A stretch of 64,000 bases of DNA, taken from NCBI GenBank assembly GCA_964420035.1, contig CAYQQR010000001.1, positions 61,558 through 125,557 on the forward strand, in the 5' to 3' direction. A program made the position numbers and the translations under genes. This DNA is from CAYQQR01 sp964420035. Lineage in GTDB: Bacteria; Bacteroidota; Bacteroidia; Bacteroidales; SM23-62. Shown piece after piece: positions 25,024 to 34,644 of this stretch (its first letter is position 1; each line of letters begins with the position of its first letter). The notes beneath the pieces were generated by a model that worked only from the letters and a program-made list of their open reading frames with translations, did not search any database and had not been told where the DNA came from.

Positions 25024-26847
25024 ATGAATAAAAGCATTATAGGTATTTATGGTTTTGTCCTGGGAGCCTTGGCGCTCCTGGTCCTTCCGCGTTGTGCCAA
25101 AGTTGGCATGCCATCCGGTGGACTTAAGGATTCATTGCCTCCTGTTCCTGTTAAGGCCGACCCGCCCAATTACAGCATAAATTTCAGCAGCAACCGTATC
25201 GATGTACAGTTCAATGAATTTATCCAGTTAAAGAATGTAAACCGAGAACTGATCATATCTCCTCCACTGGAAAAAGATCCCGTTGTGCGGCTCAGGGGCA
25301 AGGGCTTTGTGGTGGACCTTGATGCCGAACTCAGGGACAGCACAACCTATACCCTGAATTTCGGCAATGCAGTGGCCGACAATAATGAAGGGAATGTACG
25401 GGTCAATTATGAATATGTTTTTTCAACAGGAAGTTACCTGGATTCTCTTTTCATCCAAGGAAAGATCCTGCACGCATTTACACATAAACCCCCGGAGGAA
25501 CCCTTCTTCATCAACCTGTACCGCTCGCTGGAAGATTCGGTTCCACTAAAAGAAGCTCCGGACTTTATCAGTAAAAGCCGGGAAGAAGGAACTTTTGCCA
25601 TCAATAATCTCTTGTCCGATACTTTTCGCTTGTTTGCCCTCATAGATGCGAATTTTAACCTGATCTACGATATACGCGAAGAACCCATTGCTTTTCTGGA
25701 TTCAAATATTATCCTGAACCCCGAAGATTTTAAGCTGCCTCCCCTTCCCGATACCAGCCTTTTAACCGCTGACACCATACAAAGCGGTCTTACTGCAGAC
25801 AGCCTGGTTCAGGACAGCATCAGACAATTAAAAAGAAAACGGGGTTTACCCGAACTGGTATTGTATTTCTTTACAGCTGAGCCGGAAATACAATACATTA
25901 CGGATTATACCCGTACGAAGGAGGACCAGCTGACCATCCTTTTTAACCGGCCCCCGCGGGGTGAAGTTGACTTCCGGGCCCTGAATATCCCCGACAGCAA
26001 CTGGTACATCCGGGAACCCTCTTTACTGGGCGACACAATTAGTCTGTGGGTGGTTGATTCCCAGGCAGTGGCAATGGATTCCATCGAGCTGGCTTTTCAT
26101 TATTACAAAACGGATTCTTTTTTGAATTTGCAAGCCTTTACAGACACCTTAATATTCCAATATTTTGAAGGTTCGAAAGCGTCCGGTAAAAAACGAAGTG
26201 AAAGTGCGCAAGCGACGGAAAGCCCCTTTAATCTGAATGTCACAACGATACCCAGAAAAGGCGGGGTTCTCGACATGAACCGGGAGTATACCTTCCGGTT
26301 TCCCAGGCCCCCTCGATCCTATGATACCAGTCTTATGGACTTTTTCCGCGTAGAAGACACTTTGCAGATTCCTGAACTTCCAGTATTGTACCGGAAAGAA
26401 AACAAACCCCTGGACCTTTACTTAAAATTGAGACAGGAGGGAGGGGAACAATACAAACTCGACCTTTATCCCGGCGCCTTCCGGGATTACCTGGGCAATA
26501 CCAATGACACGACGCAATTGACATTCAGTGTTCAGGTTCCGGAACATTATGGAAGTATATTTCTGAACCTGGGCGGATTGAAAAAGCGTTCCGTCATACA
26601 ATTACTGGATAAAAGCGACAAGCCGGTCAGGCAGAAACCCGCCTTGATGGATGGGAGCATTGAGTTCCCCTTTCTGGAACCGGGGGAATACCGGTTTCGC
26701 CTGTTCTATGATCCCAATGCCAACGAGCGCTGGGATACGGGTGATTACCTGGAGAAGAAGCAACCGGAAAGAGCATTTCACTTCGAACAATTTGTCAATG
26801 TACGGGCCAATTGGGATCTGGAAGTAAGCTGGGACCTTCAGGAATAA
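25024..26847 (+). CDS. Ig-like domain lipoprotein
   Basis: The chosen ATG at 25024 gives 607 residues starting with a signal peptide (SIIGIYGFVLGALALLVLPRC). The cysteine after LPR is the probable lipid site, followed by AKVGMPSGGLKDSLPP, which is close to the CA..GAPTGGPKD start of a common Bacteroidota surface lipoprotein family. An SbsA-type Ig-like domain follows at about 40-130 (FNEFIQLKNVN, STTYTLNFGNAVADNNEGN). The C-terminal part resembles a prealbumin-like fold (LEPGEYRFRLFYDPNANERWDTGDYLEKKQPE). Its function is unknown, perhaps cell-envelope assembly. The end overlaps the ROK gene tail-to-tail by 10 bases. Confidence 0.85.
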   Translation: MNKSIIGIYGFVLGALALLVLPRCAKVGMPSGGLKDSLPPVPVKADPPNYSINFSSNRIDVQFNEFIQLKNVNRELIISPPLEKDPVVRLRGKGFVVDLDAELRDSTTYTLNFGNAVADNNEGNVRVNYEYVFSTGSYLDSLFIQGKILHAFTHKPPEEPFFINLYRSLEDSVPLKEAPDFISKSREEGTFAINNLLSDTFRLFALIDANFNLIYDIREEPIAFLDSNIILNPEDFKLPPLPDTSLLTADTIQSGLTADSLVQDSIRQLKRKRGLPELVLYFFTAEPEIQYITDYTRTKEDQLTILFNRPPRGEVDFRALNIPDSNWYIREPSLLGDTISLWVVDSQAVAMDSIELAFHYYKTDSFLNLQAFTDTLIFQYFEGSKASGKKRSESAQATESPFNLNVTTIPRKGGVLDMNREYTFRFPRPPRSYDTSLMDFFRVEDTLQIPELPVLYRKENKPLDLYLKLRQEGGEQYKLDLYPGAFRDYLGNTNDTTQLTFSVQVPEHYGSIFLNLGGLKKRSVIQLLDKSDKPVRQKPALMDGSIEFPFLEPGEYRFRLFYDPNANERWDTGDYLEKKQPERAFHFEQFVNVRANWDLEVSWDLQE

Positions 26848-27803
26848 TCTTCAAGATCCTTCCAGATAAGACTGCTTGCCCCCAGGACGGCTGCATTTTT
26901 ATCCTGTATGCCGGAGGGCCGGATCTTCACTTTGTTCTTGAAAACCCCCAAAAGGAATTTTTCCATATGTTTTTTCGCCGGCTTGAAGATAAGATCACCG
27001 GCTTTTGCCAGACCGCCAAAAAGGAAAAATGCTTCAGGACTCAGGTGGGCAACGGTGTCGGCCAGACCGCGACCCAGTATTTTGCCCGTATAATTAAAGG
27101 CCTCTTTCGCGATGGGATCTCCCTGGCGGGCTGCCTTATAGATCATCTCAGAGGTCAGTTCTTCAAAATGTATCTCCCGAAGTTCACTGGCTTCGATCAT
27201 GATGGCCATCAATTCAAAAGCGGTGCGTTTTAAACCTGTTGCGGAAACATAGGTTTCCAGGCACCCTTTTTTACCACAATTACATTGCCTGCCCCCTTCC
27301 ACTGCCAGGGTATGACCGAGCTCTCCTGCAAACCCGTCGTGTCCGTAAACAACGTTGCCATTGACAACAAGACCGCTACCCAGACCGGTGCCCAAAGTTA
27401 TCACCACAAAATCACGCATGTCCCTGGCGCCGCCGTACATCATTTCGCCCAGTGCAGCAGCATTGGCATCATTGGTAATGGCTATGGGGATATCATAATG
27501 TTTTTTCAGCAGTTCGGTAACCGGAATGACCCCTTTCCAATCCAGGTTGGGTGCATATTCAATGGTCCCGTGATAATAATTACCGTTGGGAGCACCCACC
27601 CCAATGCCCAGAACTTCAAATTCCTGCTTTTCTTTTTTCCTGGTCTTTTCAATGTTGTTGTGCAGATATTGCAAATAGGAATTGATATCCTGGTGATCGG
27701 TGGTCCTGATGTTTCCTTCAGCATAAGTGTTTCCCTGGCGATCGACCAGACCGAATTTTGTAAATGTACCTCCGATATCAATGCCGATAACGACCTTTTT
27801 CAT
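26838..27803 (-). CDS. ROK family sugar kinase (glucokinase-like)
   Basis: This 321-residue protein has the ROK layout: VVIGIDIGGTFTKFGLVDRQG (ATP phosphate loop 1), TNDANAAALGE, a catalytic Asp in the ND pair, GTGLGSGLVVNG, and the zinc motif GRQCNCGKKGCLETYVSA (CxCGxxGCxE). ROK kinases phosphorylate glucose or N-acetylhexosamines in the cytosol; no HTH domain is present, so it is a kinase and not a repressor. The 3' end overlaps the Ig-like gene by 10 bases tail-to-tail. Glucose is the likely but unproven substrate. Confidence 0.9.
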   Translation of the reverse strand: MKKVVIGIDIGGTFTKFGLVDRQGNTYAEGNIRTTDHQDINSYLQYLHNNIEKTRKKEKQEFEVLGIGVGAPNGNYYHGTIEYAPNLDWKGVIPVTELLKKHYDIPIAITNDANAAALGEMMYGGARDMRDFVVITLGTGLGSGLVVNGNVVYGHDGFAGELGHTLAVEGGRQCNCGKKGCLETYVSATGLKRTAFELMAIMIEASELREIHFEELTSEMIYKAARQGDPIAKEAFNYTGKILGRGLADTVAHLSPEAFFLFGGLAKAGDLIFKPAKKHMEKFLLGVFKNKVKIRPSGIQDKNAAVLGASSLIWKDLEDYS

Positions 27804-27918
27804 TATGGATTGGATTTTATATTGGGGCTCAAATGTACAATTTTTATGGAAAACAGTCTTATTTCACGAAGCCCGCTTTGGCTTTACAAAAAATGTGTAA
27901 ATTAGTTCGTTAAACAAT

Positions 27919-28788
27919 ATGAGCATGGAACTAAAAAATTTTATTGTCCCGATTGATTTTTCCGGGGAATCATTGAACGGTCTGAAGATGGCCATGTTAT
28001 TTGGCAAAAAAAGGCCGGTTAACATTCAGATGGTCTACGTTCAAAAAACCAGTGCTGATTATTTTCAACCCGGCTATCATGAAGAAGAAAAAAACTGGGC
28101 CACAAAGAAATTTGAAAAGATCGTCAAAGAGTTCACGCCCAAACTGGAAAATGATTCCAAATTAAAATACATCATTAAAAGCGGTAAGATTTACAAGGAG
28201 GTAGTCAACCAGGTTGAATCTTACAGCGATGCTATGGTGGTGGCATCCACCCATGGAGCATCAGGGTTTGAAGAATTTTTTCTGGGAAGCAATGCTTATA
28301 AGATTATTTCGGCCACCAACAAACCGGTTATCACCATAAGGAAAGGAGAAGTTCCCCATGGCATCAGTAAAATTGTAATGACCCTGATCGCTAATGTGGA
28401 TACCCGTCAGAAAGTGCCCATAACTGCTGAAATTGCTGAATTGTTCGGTGCGGAAATACATGTAATTACCGTTTCCTCCTCAAAAAGCAGCCGGGTTCAG
28501 CAAAGACTGGATGCTTATGCAAGGCAGGCGATAGGCTACCTGAATGCAAAAAAGATCAAACATTACCATAAATCCTTTGTCGGAGACAACCTGGCCGATC
28601 TTTCTGTAGTTTACGCCAGCTCGATCGATGCCGATATGATCAGCATCATGAAACAACAGGGTAAATCCCTGAATGTTTTCCTGGGTAATTACGCGCAACA
28701 GGTTATGAACAAGGCCACCATTCCGGTTCTGTCCATATCGGTACGGGAAACGCATATTGCTACCGGATTTGTTGCATCGGGCGGTTGA
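27919..28788 (+). CDS. Universal stress protein with two UspA domains
   Basis: The 289-residue protein has two Usp domains. The first (about 1-145) holds VASTHGASGFEEFFLGSNAYKIISATNKPVITIR, close to the G-2x-G-9x-G nucleotide motif; the second (about 150-280) ends with ISIMKQQGKSLNVFLGNYAQQVMNKATIPVLSI. Such tandem proteins act in the cytosol under starvation or oxidative stress, usually binding ATP. It is divergent from the ROK gene and convergent with the SDR gene. A relative sits at 56986. Confidence 0.88.
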   Translation: MSMELKNFIVPIDFSGESLNGLKMAMLFGKKRPVNIQMVYVQKTSADYFQPGYHEEEKNWATKKFEKIVKEFTPKLENDSKLKYIIKSGKIYKEVVNQVESYSDAMVVASTHGASGFEEFFLGSNAYKIISATNKPVITIRKGEVPHGISKIVMTLIANVDTRQKVPITAEIAELFGAEIHVITVSSSKSSRVQQRLDAYARQAIGYLNAKKIKHYHKSFVGDNLADLSVVYASSIDADMISIMKQQGKSLNVFLGNYAQQVMNKATIPVLSISVRETHIATGFVASGG

Positions 28789-28790
28789 TC

Positions 28791-29600
28791 CTATTTTGCT
28801 TTACCGGCGATGATCTCCTTGCGGAATTCCCTGGATAAAATACGCTCCTTCAATCCTCCCGGAATGATGGTTCCCAGGAAAAGAAGGAAATAATTGCTCG
28901 CACCGGGAATGATCATCCTTTTACCCTGAAGCATTTTTTTAATCGAAACGCGGGCCACTTTTTCGGCATCCAACATAAAAAGTTTACCCATGGCACCATG
29001 TGCATCTGTTCTCGCGATGGTGGCATAATTGGTTTTTACGCCGTTTGGACATACCACGGATACACGAAGCCCTGTATGTTTCAATTCTTCCCGCAATGAA
29101 GTGCTGAAGCGGACAACAAAAGATTTACTGGCCGAATAAATAGTCTTGAAGGGAATGGGGAAGAAAGCCGACATGCTGCCCACATTCAGAATATGAGCGC
29201 GTTTTTTTTTGACCAAGTCAGGTAAAAACAGACGGGTAAGCAAAACCAGGGTCCGTATATTCAGCAGTATCCGTTGATCGGTATATTCGATATCGGAATC
29301 AAGAAAATAAGTCGATCCGGCAAGGCCGGCATTGTTGATCAGAATATCCACATCATATTGATTCGACCGGCACCATTGATATACATCTTTGTGCCCGCCG
29401 GTATCGGTGAGATCCTTCTCCAGGAAGTGAACCTGCACGCTAAAATTTTTTTCTATGTCCTTTGCAACTTCAGCCAGCTCTTTGCCCGGAAGGGCCACCA
29501 GCAGAAGGTTCATATTCCTGCGTGCACATTCATAAGCCATGGCTTTCCCGATACCGGCACTGCCACCTGTTATTAGGGTATATGAATTTGAGCTGTTCAT
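28791..29600 (-). CDS. Short-chain dehydrogenase/reductase
   Basis: The start at 29600 is chosen because its ATG overlaps the upstream stop in ATGA, giving 269 residues (NSSNSYTLITGGSAGIGKAM). TGGSAGIGKA binds NAD(P), NNAG is conserved and YSASKSFVV is the catalytic YxxxK. The C-terminal part (ASNYFLLFLGTIIPGGLKERIL) is hydrophobic and may associate with membrane or a lipid substrate. Substrate unknown. It is the last gene of a three-gene minus-strand operon with the epimerase and CPBP genes. Confidence 0.88.
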   Translation of the reverse strand: MNSSNSYTLITGGSAGIGKAMAYECARRNMNLLLVALPGKELAEVAKDIEKNFSVQVHFLEKDLTDTGGHKDVYQWCRSNQYDVDILINNAGLAGSTYFLDSDIEYTDQRILLNIRTLVLLTRLFLPDLVKKKRAHILNVGSMSAFFPIPFKTIYSASKSFVVRFSTSLREELKHTGLRVSVVCPNGVKTNYATIARTDAHGAMGKLFMLDAEKVARVSIKKMLQGKRMIIPGASNYFLLFLGTIIPGGLKERILSREFRKEIIAGKAK

Positions 29601-30589
29601 GCAATCCTGCCGTTTTCTTTTAACCACTCCAAGGTTGTTTGAAAAGCCTGTCTCAGGTTTTTGGGATGATAATCCAGTTCCTGCGCTGCTTTTGCTGAGG
29701 ATATCTTCCAATTTTGGTTGAATTTCCTCACATGTGCCGGGGTGATCAGGGGGACTTTACCACTTATCCGGGCCCACAGGACCGTCATCGTGGCAAAACC
29801 GGTCATTAAGCCGTAGGGAACCCGGAACAATCTGTATTTTTTACCGGTGCATTCCCGCAAAATTTTAAAAAAATCATTATAAATCACATTCTCTCCTCCC
29901 AATATATAAACCTCCCCGGCTCGTCCCTTTTGCATGGCCAGAACATGGCCCTCCACTACATCGTGAACGAGCACATAATTAGCGATGCACTTACCGTTAC
30001 CGGGAATAAAATGCCATTTTCCCTTCGCATAGAGTTCGATCATACGGGCGACTGCATTACTGCTGCCGGCCCGGCCCGGACCAAAAACACGGGTGGGGCG
30101 GACTATCACTATATCCAGTCCTTTATTGAAATAAGAAAGGGCCAATTTTTCCGCTTCCGCCTTTGAGGCCTCATAAGCAGTAAAATGCCTGGCGGAATAA
30201 GCATGCTTTTCATCAATCTCATCTGCATTCGACGGGCGCGTTACCCCCGCTGTTGAGGTAAATACAACTTTCTTAACCTTGTGTTTCAGGGCTAATTCAA
30301 ATATAGTCCCTGCTCCTTCCAGGTTAAATTTGAAAAATTCAGAAGAATCCCTTATCCAGGGTAGGGTAAGGGCAGCAATGTGATAGACCTGGTCACTACC
30401 CTTAATGGCTTTTTCCAATATTCCGGGTTGATCAAGGCTGCCCATAAAGGGTGTGATGTTGGGATGGTCCAGGAATGGCAGAAAGGCCTCGTTCCTTATC
30501 AGGGCATGGATCCTGTGTCCCTCCCCGGCGAGTTTTTCAACCAGGTGAGCGCCTATGAATCCGGTGGCTCCGCTTATAAATATCCTCAT
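29597..30589 (-). CDS. NAD-dependent epimerase/dehydratase (extended SDR)
   Basis: The start at 30589 overlaps the previous stop (ATGA), giving 330 residues beginning RIFISGATGFIGAHLVEKLAG, the extended-SDR cofactor loop GATGFIGxHL. Other features are VVFTSTAGVTRPS, YEASKAEAEKLAL (catalytic YxxxK) and IVRPTRVFGPGRAG. It resembles dihydroflavonol-4-reductase-like or sterol-dehydrogenase-like proteins more than sugar-nucleotide epimerases. It is between the CPBP and SDR genes, overlapping both by four bases. Substrate unknown; lipid or isoprenoid chemistry is possible given the carotenoid-type gene upstream. Confidence 0.88.
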   Translation of the reverse strand: MRIFISGATGFIGAHLVEKLAGEGHRIHALIRNEAFLPFLDHPNITPFMGSLDQPGILEKAIKGSDQVYHIAALTLPWIRDSSEFFKFNLEGAGTIFELALKHKVKKVVFTSTAGVTRPSNADEIDEKHAYSARHFTAYEASKAEAEKLALSYFNKGLDIVIVRPTRVFGPGRAGSSNAVARMIELYAKGKWHFIPGNGKCIANYVLVHDVVEGHVLAMQKGRAGEVYILGGENVIYNDFFKILRECTGKKYRLFRVPYGLMTGFATMTVLWARISGKVPLITPAHVRKFNQNWKISSAKAAQELDYHPKNLRQAFQTTLEWLKENGRIA

Positions 30590-31314
30590 GACCACGAAGG
30601 TATGAATTTGAACCGAGGATGATGTTTCAATGTAAACCATTCATTGGATAAAGCCAGGGTCAGGTGGGTCAGGCCGGCAAACCAGATGGTTCCGGTATCT
30701 AAAGTACCCAGGCACAGAATTATACCCAGGGGAATGGATCCTAAAGCAAGCTTTGAGGATCTGGGCAGATGTACCAGGGCATAAATGCAGGTATTCAAGA
30801 CAATGGCCGGCCAGATACCGATATTTTCCACGGCAGTGAACAAAAAGAAACCACGAAACATGAATTCATAAGCCAGCAGATAAGCCGTCCAACCAGAAGC
30901 GCTTAAGATCAGCAGGGGCCAATTCCATTCCGGGCAATCGATCAGCTGGTCTTGCTTGATATCAGAATGACTTCGGGGCGAAAAGGCGATGGTCAAGATC
31001 AACAATGCTCCACAAGGAAGGTACCAGATCAAAGTACGGGTAAAATGAACCGGACCGGTTCCGGGAATATTATGATCTTCCAGCAGGAATAAGGAAACGG
31101 CCATGGGAATCAATCCAAAGAAAAAGACACCCGATAAACGGGTGAATAATGCTGAACGAAGAGAAGCCGGACAAGGCTCATGTTTTTTAAACAACCATTT
31201 TTGTGGAGGATTTTCCAGGGTCAGCCAGTGGTGAAATAGGTATCCAATGCTGACTGTAGCCACAACAACTAAGAGTTCGTTCCAGCCCGAATCTCCATTA
31301 AACTGAAATAACAT
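30586..31314 (-). CDS. CPBP family intramembrane protease-like protein
   Basis: The 242-residue membrane protein has about seven helices. YEFMFRGFFLF corresponds to CPBP motif 1 (EExxxR), here with a single Glu, and CIYALVHLPRSS to motif 2 with its histidine. CPBP (CAAX/Abi) proteins act as membrane endopeptidases or as inactive relatives. The loss of one Glu leaves activity in doubt. It is the first gene of the overlapping run with the epimerase and SDR and is divergent from the desaturase gene. Confidence 0.75.
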   Translation of the reverse strand: MLFQFNGDSGWNELLVVVATVSIGYLFHHWLTLENPPQKWLFKKHEPCPASLRSALFTRLSGVFFFGLIPMAVSLFLLEDHNIPGTGPVHFTRTLIWYLPCGALLILTIAFSPRSHSDIKQDQLIDCPEWNWPLLILSASGWTAYLLAYEFMFRGFFLFTAVENIGIWPAIVLNTCIYALVHLPRSSKLALGSIPLGIILCLGTLDTGTIWFAGLTHLTLALSNEWFTLKHHPRFKFIPSWS

Positions 31315-31374
31315 AGAATACTTCCTTTAAGACCTTAAATTAGTAAAATATAAATAGTATGATTTTGTTCTTCC

Positions 31375-32847
31375 ATGCAAAATGACCCAGAAGCGAATGC
31401 TATTGTTGCAGGTGCCGGTATAGGGGGTATTGCCACCGCCGTCAGACTTGCAGCAAAAGGCTACAAGGTAAAGGTTTTTGAGACCAACAGCTATCCGGGT
31501 GGAAAACTTTCAGAGATCCGGGCAGGGAAATACCGCTTTGACGCGGGACCTTCCTTATTTACCCTTCCGGAGAATGTAGAAAAGCTTTTTAAACTGGCCG
31601 GGGAAGAACCGGAAGAACATTTTCAGTACGCTTCACTGGAGGTACTGTGCAATTATTTTTTTTCCGGCGGAACACGATTGCAGGCCTGCCAGGATAAGGA
31701 AAAATTTGCAGGCGAAATTGAAAAAAAAACAAGCGACCAAGCGGACACCGTCCTAAAATTCCTGCGTAAGTCGGCACAGCTCTATGATCTTACCGACCGG
31801 GTTTTTATACGTTCTTCTTTCCACCGCCTGAAAACCTTTCTCTCTAAATACATGCTCCGGGCCGGAGTAAACTGGTGGCGCCTGAATGCCTTTACTACCA
31901 TGCACAAGGTGATTGAAAAGTACTTCAAGGATCCCAGAACCATTCAATTGTTTGACCGCTATGCCACCTACAATGGTTCCAGTCCCTATAAAGCACCCGG
32001 AACCCTGAATGTCATCCCCCACCTGGAATATAACCTGGGGGCCTATATCCCCCGGGGAGGAATGCATGCGATCACCATGAGCCTGGTCTGTCTGGCAGAA
32101 AGAATGGGGACGGAATTTTATTTCGAAACGCCGGTAGAGCAAATCATCCATGAACAGGGTCGTGTACAAGGCGTGCGGGCCGGGGGAGAATTGCATCATG
32201 CCGCGGTAGTTATATCGGATGTGGATCTTGTCCGGGCCTACGATCTGATCGATGGCCATGATATTCCCACCCAATATTTGAAACAGGAAAGGTCCTCTTC
32301 TGCCCTGGTTTTCTATTGGGGTATCAAAAAAAGCTTTCCCGACCTGGACCTGCATAATATATTCTTCAGTGATAACTATAAGGAAGAATTTGATAACCTT
32401 TTTGACAGGAAAGGGTTTTATCCCGACCCGACCATTTATATCAATATTACTTCCAAGTATGTTCCGGGGGATGCACCGGACGGATGTGAAAACTGGTTTA
32501 CCATGATCAATGTGCCCGAGAATGTCGGACAGGATTGGGAAAAAATACGCGCTGAAGCCCGCGGGATCATCATCAAAAAACTCAACAAAATACTGGATGT
32601 CGATATAGAAGCTCTGATAGAAGAAGAGGATTACCTGGACCCCGTTTTAATAGAGCAGCGGACGGCATCCTGGCACGGGTCACTTTACGGGAACAGCTCT
32701 AATTCCATGTTTGCTGCTTTCCGCAGGCATCCCAATTTCAGTCCCGCGCTTAAGGGACTCTATTTCACCGGCGGCAGTGTGCATCCCGGGGGAGGAATCC
32801 CCCTCTGTCTTTCTTCCGCGGAGATTATCGACGACATGATACGGTAG
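31375..32847 (+). CDS. Carotenoid/phytoene desaturase-type FAD oxidoreductase (CrtI/CrtD)
   Basis: The 490-residue protein has an N-terminal FAD Rossmann motif (IVAGAGIGGIATAVRLAAKG), followed by YPGGKLSEIRAGKYRFDAGPSLFTLP, a classic CrtI-family stretch, and the C-terminal GLYFTGGSVHPGGGIPLCLSSAEII. It would desaturate or isomerise a carotenoid-like polyene at the membrane. No phytoene synthase or cyclase lies beside it, so it could also be a hydroxycarotenoid desaturase or a related retinol/unsaturated-lipid oxidase. IspD, an isoprenoid precursor enzyme, is two genes away. Confidence 0.85.
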   Translation: MQNDPEANAIVAGAGIGGIATAVRLAAKGYKVKVFETNSYPGGKLSEIRAGKYRFDAGPSLFTLPENVEKLFKLAGEEPEEHFQYASLEVLCNYFFSGGTRLQACQDKEKFAGEIEKKTSDQADTVLKFLRKSAQLYDLTDRVFIRSSFHRLKTFLSKYMLRAGVNWWRLNAFTTMHKVIEKYFKDPRTIQLFDRYATYNGSSPYKAPGTLNVIPHLEYNLGAYIPRGGMHAITMSLVCLAERMGTEFYFETPVEQIIHEQGRVQGVRAGGELHHAAVVISDVDLVRAYDLIDGHDIPTQYLKQERSSSALVFYWGIKKSFPDLDLHNIFFSDNYKEEFDNLFDRKGFYPDPTIYINITSKYVPGDAPDGCENWFTMINVPENVGQDWEKIRAEARGIIIKKLNKILDVDIEALIEEEDYLDPVLIEQRTASWHGSLYGNSSNSMFAAFRRHPNFSPALKGLYFTGGSVHPGGGIPLCLSSAEIIDDMIR

Positions 32848-32929
32848 CTCATTCGAAGCAGGCAGTTGAATATTTCTGATTGATTTGAATAATTCCTAAA
32901 TTGAGCCTTCTAACACAAAGCCCGATATT

Positions 32930-34573
32930 ATGCTAGAAAGGAACCTGGTTCAGACCTACCAGGACAGTCTGAACAAAAACAAAGAACATCCGGCCTTCAC
33001 CGATTATAATGGAGGTAGTTACACGTACAGGGAAGCAGGGGATTGGATTAGAAAATTACATGCCATCTATAAAGCCGCCGGTATCAAAAAGGGAGATAAA
33101 ATCGCTCTGCTCGGTAAGAATTCTGCCAACTGGGGAATCATTTACCTGGCCACCATAAGCTATGGGGCGGTGATCGTACCCATATTGCCGGATTTTACAC
33201 CCGAAGATATGGGGCACATCATCGATCATTCCGATTCCGTCTTGCTTTTCGTCGGAGATATCCTGTGGCCCCCGCTTGAAGCCTTCAAGCTTAAAAAATT
33301 GAGGGGAATATTCTTTATCCAGGATTTCAAACTGGTTGAGGACAGGTACAAGAAAAGAATAGAAAAAGTACTGGATGATCTGGATACACAGGCCGAAATG
33401 CAATTCGGCAAGGAGGCGGAACTGAACTTCCCGGAGATTGGCAATGAAGAACTGGCTGTTATCTCCTATACCTCCGGGACCACCGGATTTTCCAAAGGGG
33501 TTATGCTTTCCCATAACAGCCTGATGGCCAATATCCAGTTCGCCCAGGAACATATGCCCCTGGAGCCCAAGGATGACATCGTTTCCTTCCTGCCCCTGGC
33601 TCATGCTTACGGTTGTGCTTTTGAATTCCTTTTTCCGGTAACCCTGGGTTGTCATATTACCTTCCTTACAAAAACACCCTCTCCGCAGATCATCACCCGG
33701 GCATTCCGGGAGATCCGGCCGCGTCTGATCCTGTCGGTCCCCCTGGTGATTGAAAAGATTTACAAGAAGAGGATTCTTCCGGCCCTGAACAAACCGACAA
33801 TAAAATTCATGATGAAGGTACCCTTACTCAACAGGGTGGTATACAAGAAAGTCTACAAGCAGGTATTTAATACTTTCGGGGGCAACTTCGTGGAGCTTGT
33901 TATCGGCGGTGCCGCCCTTAGTCCGGAAGCCGAGGATTTCTTCAGAAAGATAGGACTTCATTTTACAGTAGGTTATGGCATGACCGAATGTGGTCCACTG
34001 ATCAGCTACGCCAGCTGGGATACCACCAAACCCCGGTCCGCGGGTAAACTTGTCGACACCCTGGAGCTCAAGATCGATTCCCCAGACCCCTATAAGGAAG
34101 TGGGAGAGATCATGGTCCGGGGAGAGAACGTGATGGAAGGCTACTATAAAAATGAAGAAGCCACCAAAGCTGTGCTTGATGAAGACGGATGGTTTCATAC
34201 CGGAGATCTGGGCCTGACGGATAAGGACCAGTTCATATTCATCCGGGGACGCAGTAAAAGTATGTTGCTGGGACCCAGCGGACAGAATATATATCCCGAG
34301 GAGATCGAAGCCAGGCTGAATAACTTACCCCTGGTAAGTGAATCCGTGGTGGTTCAAAGGGAACAAAAACTGGTGGCACTGGTTCATCCTGACGAAGAAG
34401 TAATGAAAGCCGAGGGCTTAAACAAAGAGGACCTCCGGGAAAAATTCGCGGAATACCGTTTTGACATCAATAGGTCGCTGGCAACCTATATGACGCTCTC
34501 TGATATCCAGCTGCATGAGGAAGAATTTGTGAAAACACCTAAAAGAAGCATCAAGCGCTTCCTCTATCAGTAG
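32930..34573 (+). CDS. AMP-binding acyl-CoA synthetase/ligase
   Basis: The 547-residue enzyme belongs to the ANL adenylate-forming superfamily. Motifs are ISYTSGTTGFSKGVMLSHNSL (P-loop/A3), VGYGMTECGPLISYASWDT (A5), WFHTGDLGLTDKDQFIFIRGRSKSML (A7/A8) and a C-terminal KTPKRSIKRFL with the catalytic Lys (A10). It activates a carboxylic acid, most likely a long-chain fatty acid, to acyl-AMP then acyl-CoA. It follows the desaturase by 82 bases and precedes ispD. Confidence 0.9.
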   Translation: MLERNLVQTYQDSLNKNKEHPAFTDYNGGSYTYREAGDWIRKLHAIYKAAGIKKGDKIALLGKNSANWGIIYLATISYGAVIVPILPDFTPEDMGHIIDHSDSVLLFVGDILWPPLEAFKLKKLRGIFFIQDFKLVEDRYKKRIEKVLDDLDTQAEMQFGKEAELNFPEIGNEELAVISYTSGTTGFSKGVMLSHNSLMANIQFAQEHMPLEPKDDIVSFLPLAHAYGCAFEFLFPVTLGCHITFLTKTPSPQIITRAFREIRPRLILSVPLVIEKIYKKRILPALNKPTIKFMMKVPLLNRVVYKKVYKQVFNTFGGNFVELVIGGAALSPEAEDFFRKIGLHFTVGYGMTECGPLISYASWDTTKPRSAGKLVDTLELKIDSPDPYKEVGEIMVRGENVMEGYYKNEEATKAVLDEDGWFHTGDLGLTDKDQFIFIRGRSKSMLLGPSGQNIYPEEIEARLNNLPLVSESVVVQREQKLVALVHPDEEVMKAEGLNKEDLREKFAEYRFDINRSLATYMTLSDIQLHEEEFVKTPKRSIKRFLYQ

Positions 34574-34644
34574 CATCTGGTTCTCGTCAAGGGGCAAAGT
34601 TGAGGGAATGGACCAGGGGCATCATGGTCCGGAAAATGTTCACC

